From Rubrobacter indicoceani (GTDB taxonomy: Bacteria > Actinomycetota > Rubrobacteria > Rubrobacterales > Rubrobacteraceae): a stretch of DNA of 64,000 bases. The translations under genes and the position numbers were made by a program. Every line of letters starts with the position of its first letter. Positions within the stretch are counted from its first letter, which is position 1. This document shows, one piece after another, positions 8,649 to 17,002 of the stretch. The stretch lies in NCBI RefSeq assembly GCF_003568865.1, contig NZ_CP031115.1, positions 2,666,001 to 2,730,000 on the forward strand. Direction: 5' to 3'. The notes beneath the pieces are model-generated. The model did no database searches, was not told the origin of the DNA, and worked only from the letters and a program-made list of their open reading frames with translations.

Positions 8649-10382
8649 CTAGCCCACGGAGACGGAGTTCGGGGGCGGCCCTTCGTAGGGGTCCAGTTCC
8701 TTGTAGGTGTCGCGGCGGAATACGCCGTCCTGCAGGACCTCTCCGTTCTGCGTGATCCGCTTGTAGGTCACCCATCTGGTCGTTGGCTTGCCCCCCGGGT
8801 CCTCACCGTCGAAGACCTTCTCGGAGCGCATCTCGACCTCCCTGCCGGTGGGCTGGCCCCAGATCTCGGCGTAGTTGAAGCCGTCGGGGTCCTGCCACTG
8901 CTGGATCATGACGTAGCCGCCGGTGTTGTTCCTGAACCTGAGGTCAAGTGCCCCGAACCAGACCGTCGTGTCGAGGCCGGGCCGGATGTACGGAAGCTCG
9001 GCGTAGTGGGGGTTGGCCTCCAGGATTTCGAGCCCGGCGAGGTTCGCGGCCATGTAGAGGGTGGACGATACCTGCGAGAGCCCGCCGCCCTCCTCGTAGT
9101 CGGCCGCGCCGTTCTTTATGACCTTCGCCTGCTCGTAGTCGAGGGGCTCGGCCACGGCGTTGTAGGAGAAGACCTCACCCGGCGCGACAAGGGTGCCGCT
9201 CATGGCGTTCGAGGCGATCTCCATGTTGGTCCGGCGTCCGGGGTCTGTGTCCCAGGTGTAGTCCGTGCGGTACCGGGAGAGCCTGGTCGTCGGCTTGAGC
9301 CGCTCGGCCTCGGCGGTGGTCATCCTCGGTTCGGTGGTGACGACCGGGACCCGATACTCGCGCTTGCCCTCGAAGAGCCCCCGCTCAAGCGCGGAGTAGA
9401 GCTTCTCTTCAGCGATGCGCGTTCCGGCCCGGCTCTCCGTGACGCTCACCTCCGTCCCGAATACCCTGAAGCCCGCCTCGACCGGCTCGGTCGTGAGGGA
9501 TTCGTACATCCCGGGGAGGCTCTCCCTCAGGTGATCCCCATCGAGCCTCACGTCGAGGCCGTCCCCCCCTTGAAAAACTTCAAGGACGTGGCCGATCTCC
9601 GCTCTGGAGAGCATCCACTCCTCTTCTTCCAGCACGAGCGTTACCGGGCCGGAGAGGGCGGCTCTGGCCTTCTGCGCCGCCGCCTCCGCGCTTCCGGTCG
9701 CCACCGCCGGGGCCACCCTCCCACCGGCGAGCGGAGCCTCTCCTTCCAGGTTCTCCACCGCCGCCCGGATGTTCCGCTCCGTGGCCGCCACGTCCACCTC
9801 GAAGCCGGCGGCGGCCCTCTCGACCTCTACAGCGTCACCGGAGATCCCGACCGAGGCGTTTCGAGGCTCCGAGTCCAGCTCGCCCGCCAGCGTCCGGACC
9901 CCCTCGCGGATCTCCTCGGGCCGGTAGTCAACGGCGGGCTCCACCGCGACGGACCCGAAGAGCGCCCGGACCCGCTCCCCGAGCCGCGCCGGGATGCTGC
10001 CTTCGCGTCCCACGGCGTAGGCTCTGCGGACGGTCTCGGCGGTGTTCAGCCTGAGGCCGATCTCCCGCGCGGCGAGGCTCGCGTCCCCGGCCCCGGAGAG
10101 CCGGACCTCGCGAAGTCCCTCCGAACGGTCCCGGAGCGCCCCGGAAGCTTCTTCCGGGGTCTTTCCGCCGAGCGCGAGGCTCCCGACCTCTACGCCCCGG
10201 TAGACCTTGCCCGAGTTTGCCCAGGCATCCATCGCAACCAGAACGGCCAGAAGGGCGCAGACCGCCAGCACGACACCGTACACCCGCCTCGCGCCGGTGG
10301 GAGCCTTGCGAGAGGCTCGCTTTTCACCGGACCCGCGACGTACCAGAAAACCCTCCGGGGTAGCGTTCTGCATGAAGTTCAT
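8649..10382 (-). CDS. VanW-family protein with peptidoglycan-binding-like domains
   Basis: About 577 residues from ATG 10382; an upstream ATG at 10472 would overlap the divergent gene, and no start has a strong ribosome binding site. A basic cytoplasmic tail leads into one membrane anchor (VYGVVLAVCALLAVLVAM). An extracytoplasmic region with repeats of the PG_binding_4 type (YRGVEVGSLALGGKT) follows, then a C-terminal VanW domain with NMEIASNAMSG and GGGLSQVSSTLYMA. VanW proteins occur with vancomycin-resistance and cell-wall genes, but their biochemistry is unsettled. The usual GGGxCQVSS cysteine is replaced by leucine here. Confidence 0.8.
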   Translation of the reverse strand: MNFMQNATPEGFLVRRGSGEKRASRKAPTGARRVYGVVLAVCALLAVLVAMDAWANSGKVYRGVEVGSLALGGKTPEEASGALRDRSEGLREVRLSGAGDASLAAREIGLRLNTAETVRRAYAVGREGSIPARLGERVRALFGSVAVEPAVDYRPEEIREGVRTLAGELDSEPRNASVGISGDAVEVERAAAGFEVDVAATERNIRAAVENLEGEAPLAGGRVAPAVATGSAEAAAQKARAALSGPVTLVLEEEEWMLSRAEIGHVLEVFQGGDGLDVRLDGDHLRESLPGMYESLTTEPVEAGFRVFGTEVSVTESRAGTRIAEEKLYSALERGLFEGKREYRVPVVTTEPRMTTAEAERLKPTTRLSRYRTDYTWDTDPGRRTNMEIASNAMSGTLVAPGEVFSYNAVAEPLDYEQAKVIKNGAADYEEGGGLSQVSSTLYMAANLAGLEILEANPHYAELPYIRPGLDTTVWFGALDLRFRNNTGGYVMIQQWQDPDGFNYAEIWGQPTGREVEMRSEKVFDGEDPGGKPTTRWVTYKRITQNGEVLQDGVFRRDTYKELDPYEGPPPNSVSVG

Positions 10383-10470
10383 GTTAGCAACCCGCGCCGA
10401 TGGATCAAGGCGGAGTACCCTTGAACGCGCCGCCTGAGGGGGGGTTACCCCGGATGTACACTCGATCTTC

Positions 10471-10940
10471 ATGAGCGCTAGTTCAAGAAACGTCCTGCTT
10501 CTCCTGGGTGCGTCGTGGGGTTTCGTAATGGCGGTTATCCCCTCGCTGGTCGCCTTCGACGACCCTTTTACAATCAGCCCGTTCCTGATCGCAGCGCACC
10601 TGTGCGCGGCGGCGAGCGGGGCTGCGGGCTTCTGGATGGCGGGCCGCAGGACTGCGGGGCTGGATCGGTCTGCCGGGCTTTACACGGTTCGGGGCGCGCT
10701 GAGGGTCGTGGGAGCGCGGGTGCGCTGCAGGCGCTCGTGGCCGCGACGCTTGCGTCGCTCTCGATCTGGCTGATGATGGCCATAAACATGTCCGGCGGCG
10801 TGCTCAACATCTTCCGCGAGCCTTCTATCTGGGTCGAGAGCCTGATCGTCGCCCAGGCCGTCTTTGTCTACGCGGTGATTGTCGGCCTCCTGCTCTCGCC
10901 CGTCTCCGGAACCGCGATACGTCTGCTGGCCCGCCCCTGA
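10471..10940 (+). pseudogene. Frameshifted small integral membrane protein gene
   Basis: Two overlapping frames together make one sensible membrane protein of about 156 residues. The first frame gives three hydrophobic segments up to GLYTVRGALR, then turns into arginine-rich noise. The second frame continues with ALQALVAATLASLSIWLMM and two more helices, and ends at 10940. The switch lies between about 10695 and 10720 and corresponds to loss of one base. No slippery heptamer is evident, so a mutation or an assembly error is more likely than programmed frameshifting. I do not recognise the family. Confidence 0.55.
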
Positions 10941-10941
10941 A

Positions 10942-11658
10942 TCAGCGCGGCTCCCGCTTCGCCCGTCGCCTTTGAACAAGGGCGACCACGATGCCGACGG
11001 CGACCACGACCCCGAAAGCTATGAGAAGGACGTTGATGTACTGCGGCGCCTGCTCGCCGAGAAAGGAATAGACGAACGTCGCGGGCGCGGCCCCGACGAC
11101 CGTCGCGGCGACAAACCCCGAAAGGCGCATCCTGGTCAGGCCGGCGGCAAAGGAGATCACATCAAAAGATACGATGGGGACGAGCCGGGCGACAAGGACC
11201 GCGTACGTGCCCCACCTCTCAAACCATCCGTCCGCAGACTCCAGCCCGGCCCGGCCGACCAGCGCCTCCACCGGCCCCCGCCCGAAGGCCCGCGCGAGGT
11301 AGAAGCTCACGACCGCCGCCAGCGTAGCCCCGAAGAGGCTCAACAGACCGCCCCGGACCGCTCCGAAGGCCAGCCCGTTGGCAAAGGTTATAAGAAAGGC
11401 CGGAAGGGGGGCCACGACCGCCTGCAGGACCATGAGCGATACGGAGACGACCGGCGCCCAGGCCCCGAACGAGAGGATGTAGTCCCTCAGGCCCGCGACG
11501 TCCCCCCGGGCCAGGATGCCGACGGCCTGCCCGACCTCCGAGCGAAAGGCGGGCGAGACAAGGTAGAGCAGCCCGAAAGCCGCAAGCGTCGTCAGCGCTA
11601 CGGCGAGCCGGAGTTTCCTCACCGTGGCGGCGTCGAGTCCGGCGGCCCTACGCGACAT
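10942..11658 (-). CDS. TVP38/TMEM64 (VTT-domain) membrane protein
   Basis: 238 residues with five or six membrane helices and a central VTT/SNARE-associated domain: FGAWAPVVSVSLMVLQ, then PAFLITFANGLAFG, then LVARLVPIVSFDVISFAAGL. These DedA-relatives are integral membrane proteins linked to lipid scrambling or transport and to selenite or membrane-potential phenotypes. The tail is basic. The ATG at 11658 lies inside the last codons of the multicopper-oxidase remnant, so the present upstream neighbour is the product of a rearrangement. Confidence 0.8.
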   Translation of the reverse strand: MSRRAAGLDAATVRKLRLAVALTTLAAFGLLYLVSPAFRSEVGQAVGILARGDVAGLRDYILSFGAWAPVVSVSLMVLQAVVAPLPAFLITFANGLAFGAVRGGLLSLFGATLAAVVSFYLARAFGRGPVEALVGRAGLESADGWFERWGTYAVLVARLVPIVSFDVISFAAGLTRMRLSGFVAATVVGAAPATFVYSFLGEQAPQYINVLLIAFGVVVAVGIVVALVQRRRAKREPR

Positions 11659-11923
11659 TTACCACCCACATCATGCCGCCCTCCCGATGGTAGAGAAGGT
11701 GGCAGTGCATCGTCCGCGGGCCGGGATCGTCGGCAGACCGACCTATAGCCAGCTTCTGCATGATCTCGACCATAGCGGTGTCTTCTGTCGGTCCCCGCCC
11801 GCTCCCGTTGTCAACCTGCAAGAAGTGGCCGTGCAGGTGCATCGGGTGCGGCATGTCGCTGCGGTTCTCGAGCTCAGAGCGGACTTCCCGGTCGCGCTTC
11901 ATTTCAAGGGCGGGCTGTGTCAC
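11648..11923 (-). pseudogene. Multicopper oxidase remnant (C-terminal cupredoxin part only)
   Basis: 91 codons that hold only the end of a multicopper oxidase: SDMPHPMHLHGHF (type 2/3 copper ligands) and TMHCHLLYHREGGMM (type 1 Cys-His and axial Met, plus type 3 His). A functional enzyme needs about 450-500 residues and the N-terminal copper ligands, which are absent; the bases upstream encode an unrelated methyltransferase. The GTG at 11923 overlaps the methyltransferase stop, so it may still be translated. It is best read as a deletion scar of a copper-oxidase gene. Confidence 0.8.
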
Positions 11924-12537
11924 GGGCGCGGTGGTTTGCGGGCGACGATGGACAGTACGAGGCCGTCAAGGCGTCTCTCGACCCGTTCTACGGAGAGCCG
12001 GGAGTTTTCGATCAGCCCGAGGGTGTCCCGGTCGAGGTGGCAGCCGCCTGCCAGTTGCTTCCAGACGGGCGTGGCCTTCTCCTGCGCCCAGGCCGCGGAA
12101 CGGTGTTCCATCCTGACGTGTTCGAGGAGGCGGAGTTCTCCTCCGTCCTTCAGCACCCGGTGCACCTCCCGGACGGCCCGTTCGGGGTCCGGGATCGTGC
12201 AAAAGACCAGGGTTGCTACAACGGCGTCGAAGCTTCCGTCCTCGAAGGGGAGCTCCTCGGCGCTGGCCTCGACGAGCTCGACCGGGAAGGCGGCTCCGGC
12301 GACCCTTGCCGGTGCGCGGCGCATCATCTTCCCGTCCGGCTCCACGCCGACGACCCTCTCCACGCCCGGCGGGTAAAACGGGAAGTTCCTGCCCGTCCCG
12401 ACCCCGAGTTCGAGCACCTCGCCGCGGAGGCCGCGCAGGGTCTCGCGCCGGAGATCTCCCAGTCCGAGCCGCTCCAGCGGGGCCACCAGAGGGTCGTAGA
12501 GGCGGCTGAAGAGGCCTCCGGCTTCCCTGGGTTTCAC
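11920..12537 (-). CDS. Class I SAM-dependent methyltransferase
   Basis: 205 residues. Motif I, VLELGVGTGRNFPFY, binds S-adenosylmethionine, followed by VVGVEPDGKMM, a post-motif SFDAVVATLVFCTIPDP, and the conserved LLEHVRM, all typical of the UbiE/PmtA-like Methyltransf_11 group. LEHVR plus a WK.L.GGC region is common in phospholipid or arsenite-type methyltransferases, but the four conserved ArsM cysteines are not present. It overlaps the small membrane gene upstream (12534) and the oxidase remnant downstream. Confidence 0.8.
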   Translation of the reverse strand: MKPREAGGLFSRLYDPLVAPLERLGLGDLRRETLRGLRGEVLELGVGTGRNFPFYPPGVERVVGVEPDGKMMRRAPARVAGAAFPVELVEASAEELPFEDGSFDAVVATLVFCTIPDPERAVREVHRVLKDGGELRLLEHVRMEHRSAAWAQEKATPVWKQLAGGCHLDRDTLGLIENSRLSVERVERRLDGLVLSIVARKPPRP

Positions 12538-12761
12538 CGGCGGCTCGTCAAGAGGCGCACCACACCGACGACAGGGGCCACAAGAACGCCCCCGAAAAAG
12601 AGCATGAACAGAAGGCCCACAGCCCCGACGCTCATCATGCCCCCGTCCGTTATCTGTTTAATGCCGGGCATCTCACCGGAGCCGGTAAAGAGGGCGAGCA
12701 GGGTCAGGGCGACGAGGACAGCCGCCAGCCCCCCGGAGATAGCACTGGTATTCCCGTTCAT
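12534..12761 (-). CDS. Small two-helix membrane protein
   Basis: 75 residues with two hydrophobic helices (about 10-27 and 43-70) joined by a Gly/Met-containing loop (GSGEMPGIKQITDGGMMS). No family recognised. The ATG at 12761 is preceded by AAAGGTGATC, which can serve as a ribosome binding site, and the stop overlaps the methyltransferase start. The gene therefore opens a small unit that starts just downstream of the terminator at 12828-12860. Confidence 0.55.
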   Translation of the reverse strand: MNGNTSAISGGLAAVLVALTLLALFTGSGEMPGIKQITDGGMMSVGAVGLLFMLFFGGVLVAPVVGVVRLLTSRR

Positions 12762-12827
12762 GCTGGGATCACCTTTCCTGTGTGGCTTTCGTTGTGTGGC
12801 GTTCGAGGCCCGTCAAGAAAGAAGCAT

Positions 12828-12860
12828 CCGGCGATCCGACGCAACCCGTCGGATCGCCGG
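12828..12860 (-). terminator. Rho-independent terminator-like hairpin
   Basis: A perfect 13-base-pair stem (CCGGCGATCCGAC at 12828-12840, its complement at 12848-12860) with a 7-base loop. On the minus strand it is followed by a T-rich stretch (atgcttctttctt). It lies 12 bases past the stop of the photosystem-assembly-like repeat gene and separates it from the next small operon. Confidence 0.75.
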
Positions 12861-12871
12861 ACGCGCCTGGT

Positions 12872-13834
12872 TTAGTTACGCGCCAGCCAGCTCTCGCCGC
12901 CGTCTTCGCTGCGGAACACGAGCGCCTCCTCGCCATCGAGCGCGCCGGCGTAGACGGTCTGTGGGTCGCTCGGTGAGACGGCCACGGTAAAGACACCGCT
13001 TGGCAGGCCGTCTCCGGCCGGCTGCCAATTCTCACCGCCGTCCGTGCTCTTGAAAACCTGGCCACCACCGGCGGCGTAGAAGGTGTCCGGGTTCTGGCGG
13101 TCCTGGGAGACCCAGGTAGCCATGCCGCCGGGTATGGCGCCGAGTGCTTCCCAGTCCTCCCCTGCGTTCTCGCTCCTCATAAAAGAGCCGTCCATACCCG
13201 CGAGGTAGAGGGTCTCGGAAGATTCGGGGTCCACGATTATGGGTCCCATCGCCCCCACCTCGGCGTTCACCGGCTCCCAGCTATTTCCAGCGTCCGGGCT
13301 ACGCAGCAGGCCCGCGCCCATCACGAAGGCGTAGAGTGTGGCGGGGTTTTGCGGATCGATCCCGATGCCGTGCACGTCGGTGGCGGGAAGCCCCCCGTTG
13401 TCCATGTTCCAGCTCTCTCCGCCGTCCTCGGAGCGGAAAAAGCCGGGGTGTCCGGCCACGTACATCTTTTGCGGATCGCTCGGGTCTACGGCCCAGCCCA
13501 TCGGATCCGCGCCTGCGAGGTCTTCGATCTGCCGCCAACTCTCGCCGCCGTCCTCGCTAGAGGCCGCGCCCCCGTGTCCGCCGACCATCACCCGCTCGGG
13601 GTTCGACGGGTCCACCGCCATCGCGTGGAAGTCCCCGCCGACGTATGGCCGCTCGCCGGTCCCGGCCCCCGAGTTGGCGGACATAAAGACCACCGCTGCG
13701 AACGCCACCGCCACCAGCGCCGCGACCCCGCCGCCTATCAGGAGAGCGTAGTTGCGCTCCGGCGCGGGCCTGGCATCGGGGCGCTTCCGCCCATCCTGCG
13801 TCTTCCTGTTCACTTTCTTCATCTTTTCGGTCAT
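12872..13834 (-). CDS. BNR/sortilin-like repeat protein, membrane anchored
   Basis: 320 residues from ATG 13834 (preceded by GAGGAT). A basic cytoplasmic tail and one membrane anchor (ALLIGGGVAALVAVAFAAVVF) are followed by a beta-propeller built from repeats of the type FxSEDGGESW (at least six, e.g. SSEDGGESWRQ, KSTDGGENWQP). This is the F510_1955-type 'glycosyl hydrolase'/VPS10-like family, frequently found with DUF2933 and copper-handling genes in actinobacteria. No catalytic residues are identifiable; a scaffold or sensor role outside the membrane is more likely. DUF2933 is its upstream neighbour, four bases away. Confidence 0.75.
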   Translation of the reverse strand: MTEKMKKVNRKTQDGRKRPDARPAPERNYALLIGGGVAALVAVAFAAVVFMSANSGAGTGERPYVGGDFHAMAVDPSNPERVMVGGHGGAASSEDGGESWRQIEDLAGADPMGWAVDPSDPQKMYVAGHPGFFRSEDGGESWNMDNGGLPATDVHGIGIDPQNPATLYAFVMGAGLLRSPDAGNSWEPVNAEVGAMGPIIVDPESSETLYLAGMDGSFMRSENAGEDWEALGAIPGGMATWVSQDRQNPDTFYAAGGGQVFKSTDGGENWQPAGDGLPSGVFTVAVSPSDPQTVYAGALDGEEALVFRSEDGGESWLARN

Positions 13835-13838
13835 GGCT

Positions 13839-14153
13839 CTATCCTCTCGCGTCGCTTCTCGCGCCGGTATTCTCCGCACTTCTCGTGCGTTCCAGCGCGT
13901 CTATCTTCTTGTCGAGGGCCATCTGTTGCTCCCGCAAACTCGCGAGTCGCTCCTCGCTGGCAAGGCCGCTCTCTTTATCCTCGGTCCCTCTCATGCTCCA
14001 CATCATGAGCATCATCGAGAGCGGGCATACGGCCAGCACGAGGATGGGCAGCGCCGCCAGCGCCAGTTCGGGCGCGAGAAAGTACAGGCCCACGCCCGCT
14101 GCTATGAGGCCGGCCAGGACCTTCCAGTTCAGGCACATCTTCAAAGTCTTCAT
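13839..14153 (-). CDS. DUF2933 membrane protein
   Basis: 104 residues from the ATG at 14153, set by a strong AAGGAGGAAC ribosome binding site; the longer in-frame ORF is spurious. It begins MKTLKMCLNWKVLAGLIA, has two close membrane helices ending LAVCPLSMMLMMWSM, and then a charged coiled-coil tail (LREQQMALDKKIDALER). The CLN...CPL.MM.MM pattern with cysteines and methionines is the DUF2933 signature, usually beside copper ATPases, multicopper oxidases or mercury genes. A metal role is inferred from that company, not shown. Confidence 0.8.
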   Translation of the reverse strand: MKTLKMCLNWKVLAGLIAAGVGLYFLAPELALAALPILVLAVCPLSMMLMMWSMRGTEDKESGLASEERLASLREQQMALDKKIDALERTRSAENTGARSDARG

Positions 14154-14247
14154 GCAGATGTTCCTCCTTCGGACATATGTGACGATCGCCTCCGGCACGC
14201 GCATCGGTGGCTCGGAGCAGACGATCGTTCTCTGTCGATTACGACCG

Positions 14248-14592
14248 CTACGCGGCCTGGAAGGAGAGGCGAGGTGGTGGAGGATCCAGCGAAATGTGGA
14301 ACTGCGTCGCCCACCTGCTGGAGACGAATAAGCGCCGCCCGCTGCTGAGGGCCGGGGCAAGCATCCCGGCGGACAAGGCCGCGAGGGCGGCAACTGCACA
14401 CGCCGAAACCAGACCTGCGGAGTTGCCGTGCGAGGCTTGTGTCATAGCATAGGGACACTCGCCTCTCTCGCAGAAGTCCATTGAACCAAAGTAAGGGTAG
14501 AGCGCAACGAACGCGGCAACGAGGATCGTCAGCGCGATTATGAATGTGCGGTGCGAGTCCAAAGCGACCGGATTATATAACGTCCCGGACAA
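14248..14592 (-). CDS. Hypothetical two-helix membrane protein
   Basis: Up to 114 residues. Helix 1 ([19 protein letters not shown]), an extracytoplasmic loop with two cysteines and His ([18 protein letters not shown]), helix 2 ([19 protein letters not shown]), and a Pro-rich tail. No family recognised. The annotated TTG at 14592 is doubtful because a TATAAT box lies within the first codons (14572-14577 region), so a start at the downstream TTG coding Leu11, giving a very short leader, is possible. It overlaps the 3' end of the chimeric pseudogene. Confidence 0.45.
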   Translation of the reverse strand: MSGTLYNPVALDSHRTFIIALTILVAAFVALYPYFGSMDFCERGECPYAMTQASHGNSAGLVSACAVAALAALSAGMLAPALSSGRRLFVSSRWATQFHISLDPPPPRLSFQAA

Positions 14593-15107
14593 GCACGTCG
14601 TCCCTCTGCTTTATCGCTCTTATAAGAGAACACGCGTTCGCATACTCCTTCCATGCGCCTCCATCCCCGAAACGTTGAGCCCGCCCGCACCGCTCGGCCT
14701 GTCTTTCTATCTGAGTTCGCGCGGTGTTGCCCCACTCGGTCCACGAACCATCGTAGTTGCGGACGCCGTCATAGCCGAGAGGGTACTTGAGCACAAACCA
14801 CGTGTGGCTCGAACGCTCGCCGATGCGGCAATACGCTATTGCGTCGTCGCTCTTCAGCCCGGCGCTGCCTTTGTAGACGATCACATACGCATTCGAGAAC
14901 CGCCGCAGCCTCGCGATCACCTGAAGTCCGTCGAGGCCGGGGAACATCCAGTCAAGGACGACGATCTCCGGCTCCAGACGTTCCGCCAGCTCTATAGCCG
15001 CCGGGCCGTCCGGGGCCACGTGAACCTCGACCCTCCCGGTCCAGACAGCCGCGGACAGGGTCCACCACGCTCTTCTCGTCCTTCACGATCAGGTTAGTTG
15101 CGCTCAT
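14573..15107 (-). pseudogene. Chimeric remnant: response-regulator start joined to thiosulfate sulfurtransferase end
   Basis: From ATG 15107 the frame encodes the start of a receiver domain ([16 protein letters not shown]). A one- or two-base lesion at about 15029-15036 moves it to the frame that continues [19 protein letters not shown], with the phosphorylation region [17 protein letters not shown]. After about 70 receiver residues the protein changes into the C-terminal rhodanese half of a sulfurtransferase: [18 protein letters not shown] and [13 protein letters not shown], including the active-site Cys. Neither half is complete, so this is a fusion scar of two broken genes. Confidence 0.75.
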
Positions 15108-15170
15108 GGACTTGTTCCGAGCCATAGCTTGCAGGGACGCCCGGCCTGCTCGAACGCCCCTGCAAGAGGG

Positions 15171-15198
15171 TTGCTTTGCCCGGAGGATCGTCTATATT
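15171..15198 (+). promoter_or_regulatory. Sigma-70-type promoter of the 5'-nucleotidase gene
   Basis: TTGCTT (15171-15176) and TATATT (15193-15198) are separated by 16 bases, followed by an AAAGGAGAAA ribosome binding site just before the ATG at 15256. It is the only good -35/-10 pair in the spacer. Inferred from sequence match only. Confidence 0.5.
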
Positions 15199-15255
15199 GC
15201 CCCTGAACATGGGGCGTTTTTGCCTGCCTGCGCAAAGATATAAAGGAGAAATCCA

Positions 15256-16896
15256 ATGGTGAAAGTCGTGTCAAGCCCTCGCATGCTGCTGATACTCGCG
15301 GCGCTGATGCTGGCCCTGAGCGCGCTCTGGGGAACGGCGGCCTACTCCAAGCCCGGCCCCGAACCGAAGGGCAAGCCTTCCTCCGGCAAGGCCGCCCCTG
15401 GCAAGGCCGCTCCCGGAGGGCGGACGGTCGAGGTGCAAGTTCTCGGCCTCAACGAGACGCACGGCCAGCTCAACCCGCTCTCGCAGCGCAACGCCGATGG
15501 TTCAAGAACAAACGTCGGCGGGGCGGCCGCCCTTGCGACGTATCTGGAGACCGAAGAGTCGGAGAACCCCCGGACCCTCACCGTTGACTCCGGCGACTTC
15601 ATGCAGGGACCGGCGATCTCCTCGTACTTCGAGGGCAAGCCAACCGTCGAGGTCTACAACGAGATCGGGGTCGACTCCGTCGCCGTCGGCAACCACGAGT
15701 TCGACTGGGGCCGCGATGCCCTGGCGCAGCGCATCTCCGAAGCGGACTTCCCGTTTCTCGCGAACAACATCGTCGAGGACGCGACCGGCGAGCAGCCCGA
15801 GGGCATAGCCCCGTACAAGGTCTTCGACCTTAAAGGAACAAAGGTCGGTGTGATCGGCGTCGGCAACCCGGACACAAAGAACGTAACCCTCCCCGAGGCC
15901 ACCGAGGGTCTCTCCTTCCTGAACGTCGAGAGGACCGCCGCCGAGGTCGCGGGCACGGTCGAGGAGCTGCAGAAGAGAAAGGTCCAGACCATCATCGTAA
16001 CGCCGCACATGGGTCTCGAATCCAAAACGGAGGGGCCGCTCGCGGAGATGCTCTCCCTTCTCCCGGCCAACGCCGCCGACGAGATAGACTTCGTTCTCGG
16101 CGGGCACATCCCGCTGGACATCACGACCGAGATCAACGGCATCCCCGTTATGCAGCCCCTCGGCAACACGCGGGGCTACGCCGACGTGACCCTCACCGTT
16201 GACCGGAAGACAAAGGACGTCGTCGACTACAGGGCTTCCTCGGACCGGGTGCTCACCGACTCGGTCGCGCCGGACGCGGCGGTCAGGGAGATAGTGGACC
16301 GCTACCAGGCCGAGCTGAACGAGGCCCTGGGCGGGACCGTCGGCGAGGCGACGACCTCCATCCTGCGCGGTCAGACGCGCGGCGTGGAGAGCGAGATGGG
16401 CAACTTCGTCACCGACTCGATGCGGACCTACTTCCCCGACGTGGACTTCGCGTTCACCAACGCCGGGGGCCTCAGGGCGGACATAGACGAGGGGCCGATC
16501 ACGCTGGAGGAGGTCTACGCCGTCCTTCCGTTCAACAACACGCTCGTCACGATGGACCTCACCGGCGCTCAGGTCGAGCAGGTGCTCGAAGAGGGCGCGA
16601 ACAGCCGGTACGGCACGGTGCAGGTCTCGGGGCTCACGTGGGCCTACGATGCCGACGCGCCGTTCGGCGACCGCGTCACCCGCGTCACCGTGGACGGCCA
16701 GCCCATAGACCCGAACGCTACGTACAAAATCGCCACCAACAACTTCATGGCGACCGGGGGCGACGAGTTCGACACTTTCACGGAGGGCAGCAACACCTTC
16801 GACACCCAACTCAACCTCGTAGATACGGTGGTCCGCTACCTGGACAGAAACTCCCCCGTAGACCCGCAGGTCGAAGGGCGGCTTACCGTAGAGTAG
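15256..16896 (+). CDS. Secreted 5'-nucleotidase / metallophosphoesterase (UshA-like)
   Basis: 546 residues. It has a Sec signal peptide (hydrophobic to about residue 30, ending TAAYSKP), a Lys/Gly/Pro-rich spacer, a calcineurin-like phosphoesterase domain and a 5'-nucleotidase C-terminal domain. Metal motifs: VDSGDFMQG, GNHEFDWG, TPHMGL, GGHIPLD; C-terminal substrate motif: FTNAGGLRADI. The first metal motif reads NETHG where the family usually has ND.HG (Asp to Glu). It would release phosphate and nucleosides from extracellular nucleotides, a possible supply for the nucleoside-type ABC importer near the right end. It has its own promoter and terminator, so it is a single-gene transcript. Confidence 0.9.
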   Translation: MVKVVSSPRMLLILAALMLALSALWGTAAYSKPGPEPKGKPSSGKAAPGKAAPGGRTVEVQVLGLNETHGQLNPLSQRNADGSRTNVGGAAALATYLETEESENPRTLTVDSGDFMQGPAISSYFEGKPTVEVYNEIGVDSVAVGNHEFDWGRDALAQRISEADFPFLANNIVEDATGEQPEGIAPYKVFDLKGTKVGVIGVGNPDTKNVTLPEATEGLSFLNVERTAAEVAGTVEELQKRKVQTIIVTPHMGLESKTEGPLAEMLSLLPANAADEIDFVLGGHIPLDITTEINGIPVMQPLGNTRGYADVTLTVDRKTKDVVDYRASSDRVLTDSVAPDAAVREIVDRYQAELNEALGGTVGEATTSILRGQTRGVESEMGNFVTDSMRTYFPDVDFAFTNAGGLRADIDEGPITLEEVYAVLPFNNTLVTMDLTGAQVEQVLEEGANSRYGTVQVSGLTWAYDADAPFGDRVTRVTVDGQPIDPNATYKIATNNFMATGGDEFDTFTEGSNTFDTQLNLVDTVVRYLDRNSPVDPQVEGRLTVE

Positions 16897-16922
16897 AACG
16901 CCATACCGTCACGCAGCAGTCG

Positions 16923-16955
16923 CGCCCCCGGTTTCAAATCCGGGGGCGTTTCTCT
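16923..16955 (+). terminator. Rho-independent terminator of the nucleotidase gene
   Basis: Perfect 9-base-pair stem CGCCCCCGG (16923-16931) / CCGGGGGCG (16940-16948), loop of 8, then TTTCTCTTT on the plus strand. It sits 27 bases past the nucleotidase stop and also separates it from the convergent nuoN. Confidence 0.85.
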
Positions 16956-17002
16956 TTCGCGGGTCGGGCTGGCTGGATATGAGGTGTGGCCCGTCACGGG
17001 TT

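Noticed and set aside
9006-10424. Long plus-strand open frame opposite the VanW gene
   Set aside because: Arg/Gly/Pro-rich composition, no motif; shadow of the VanW coding strand.
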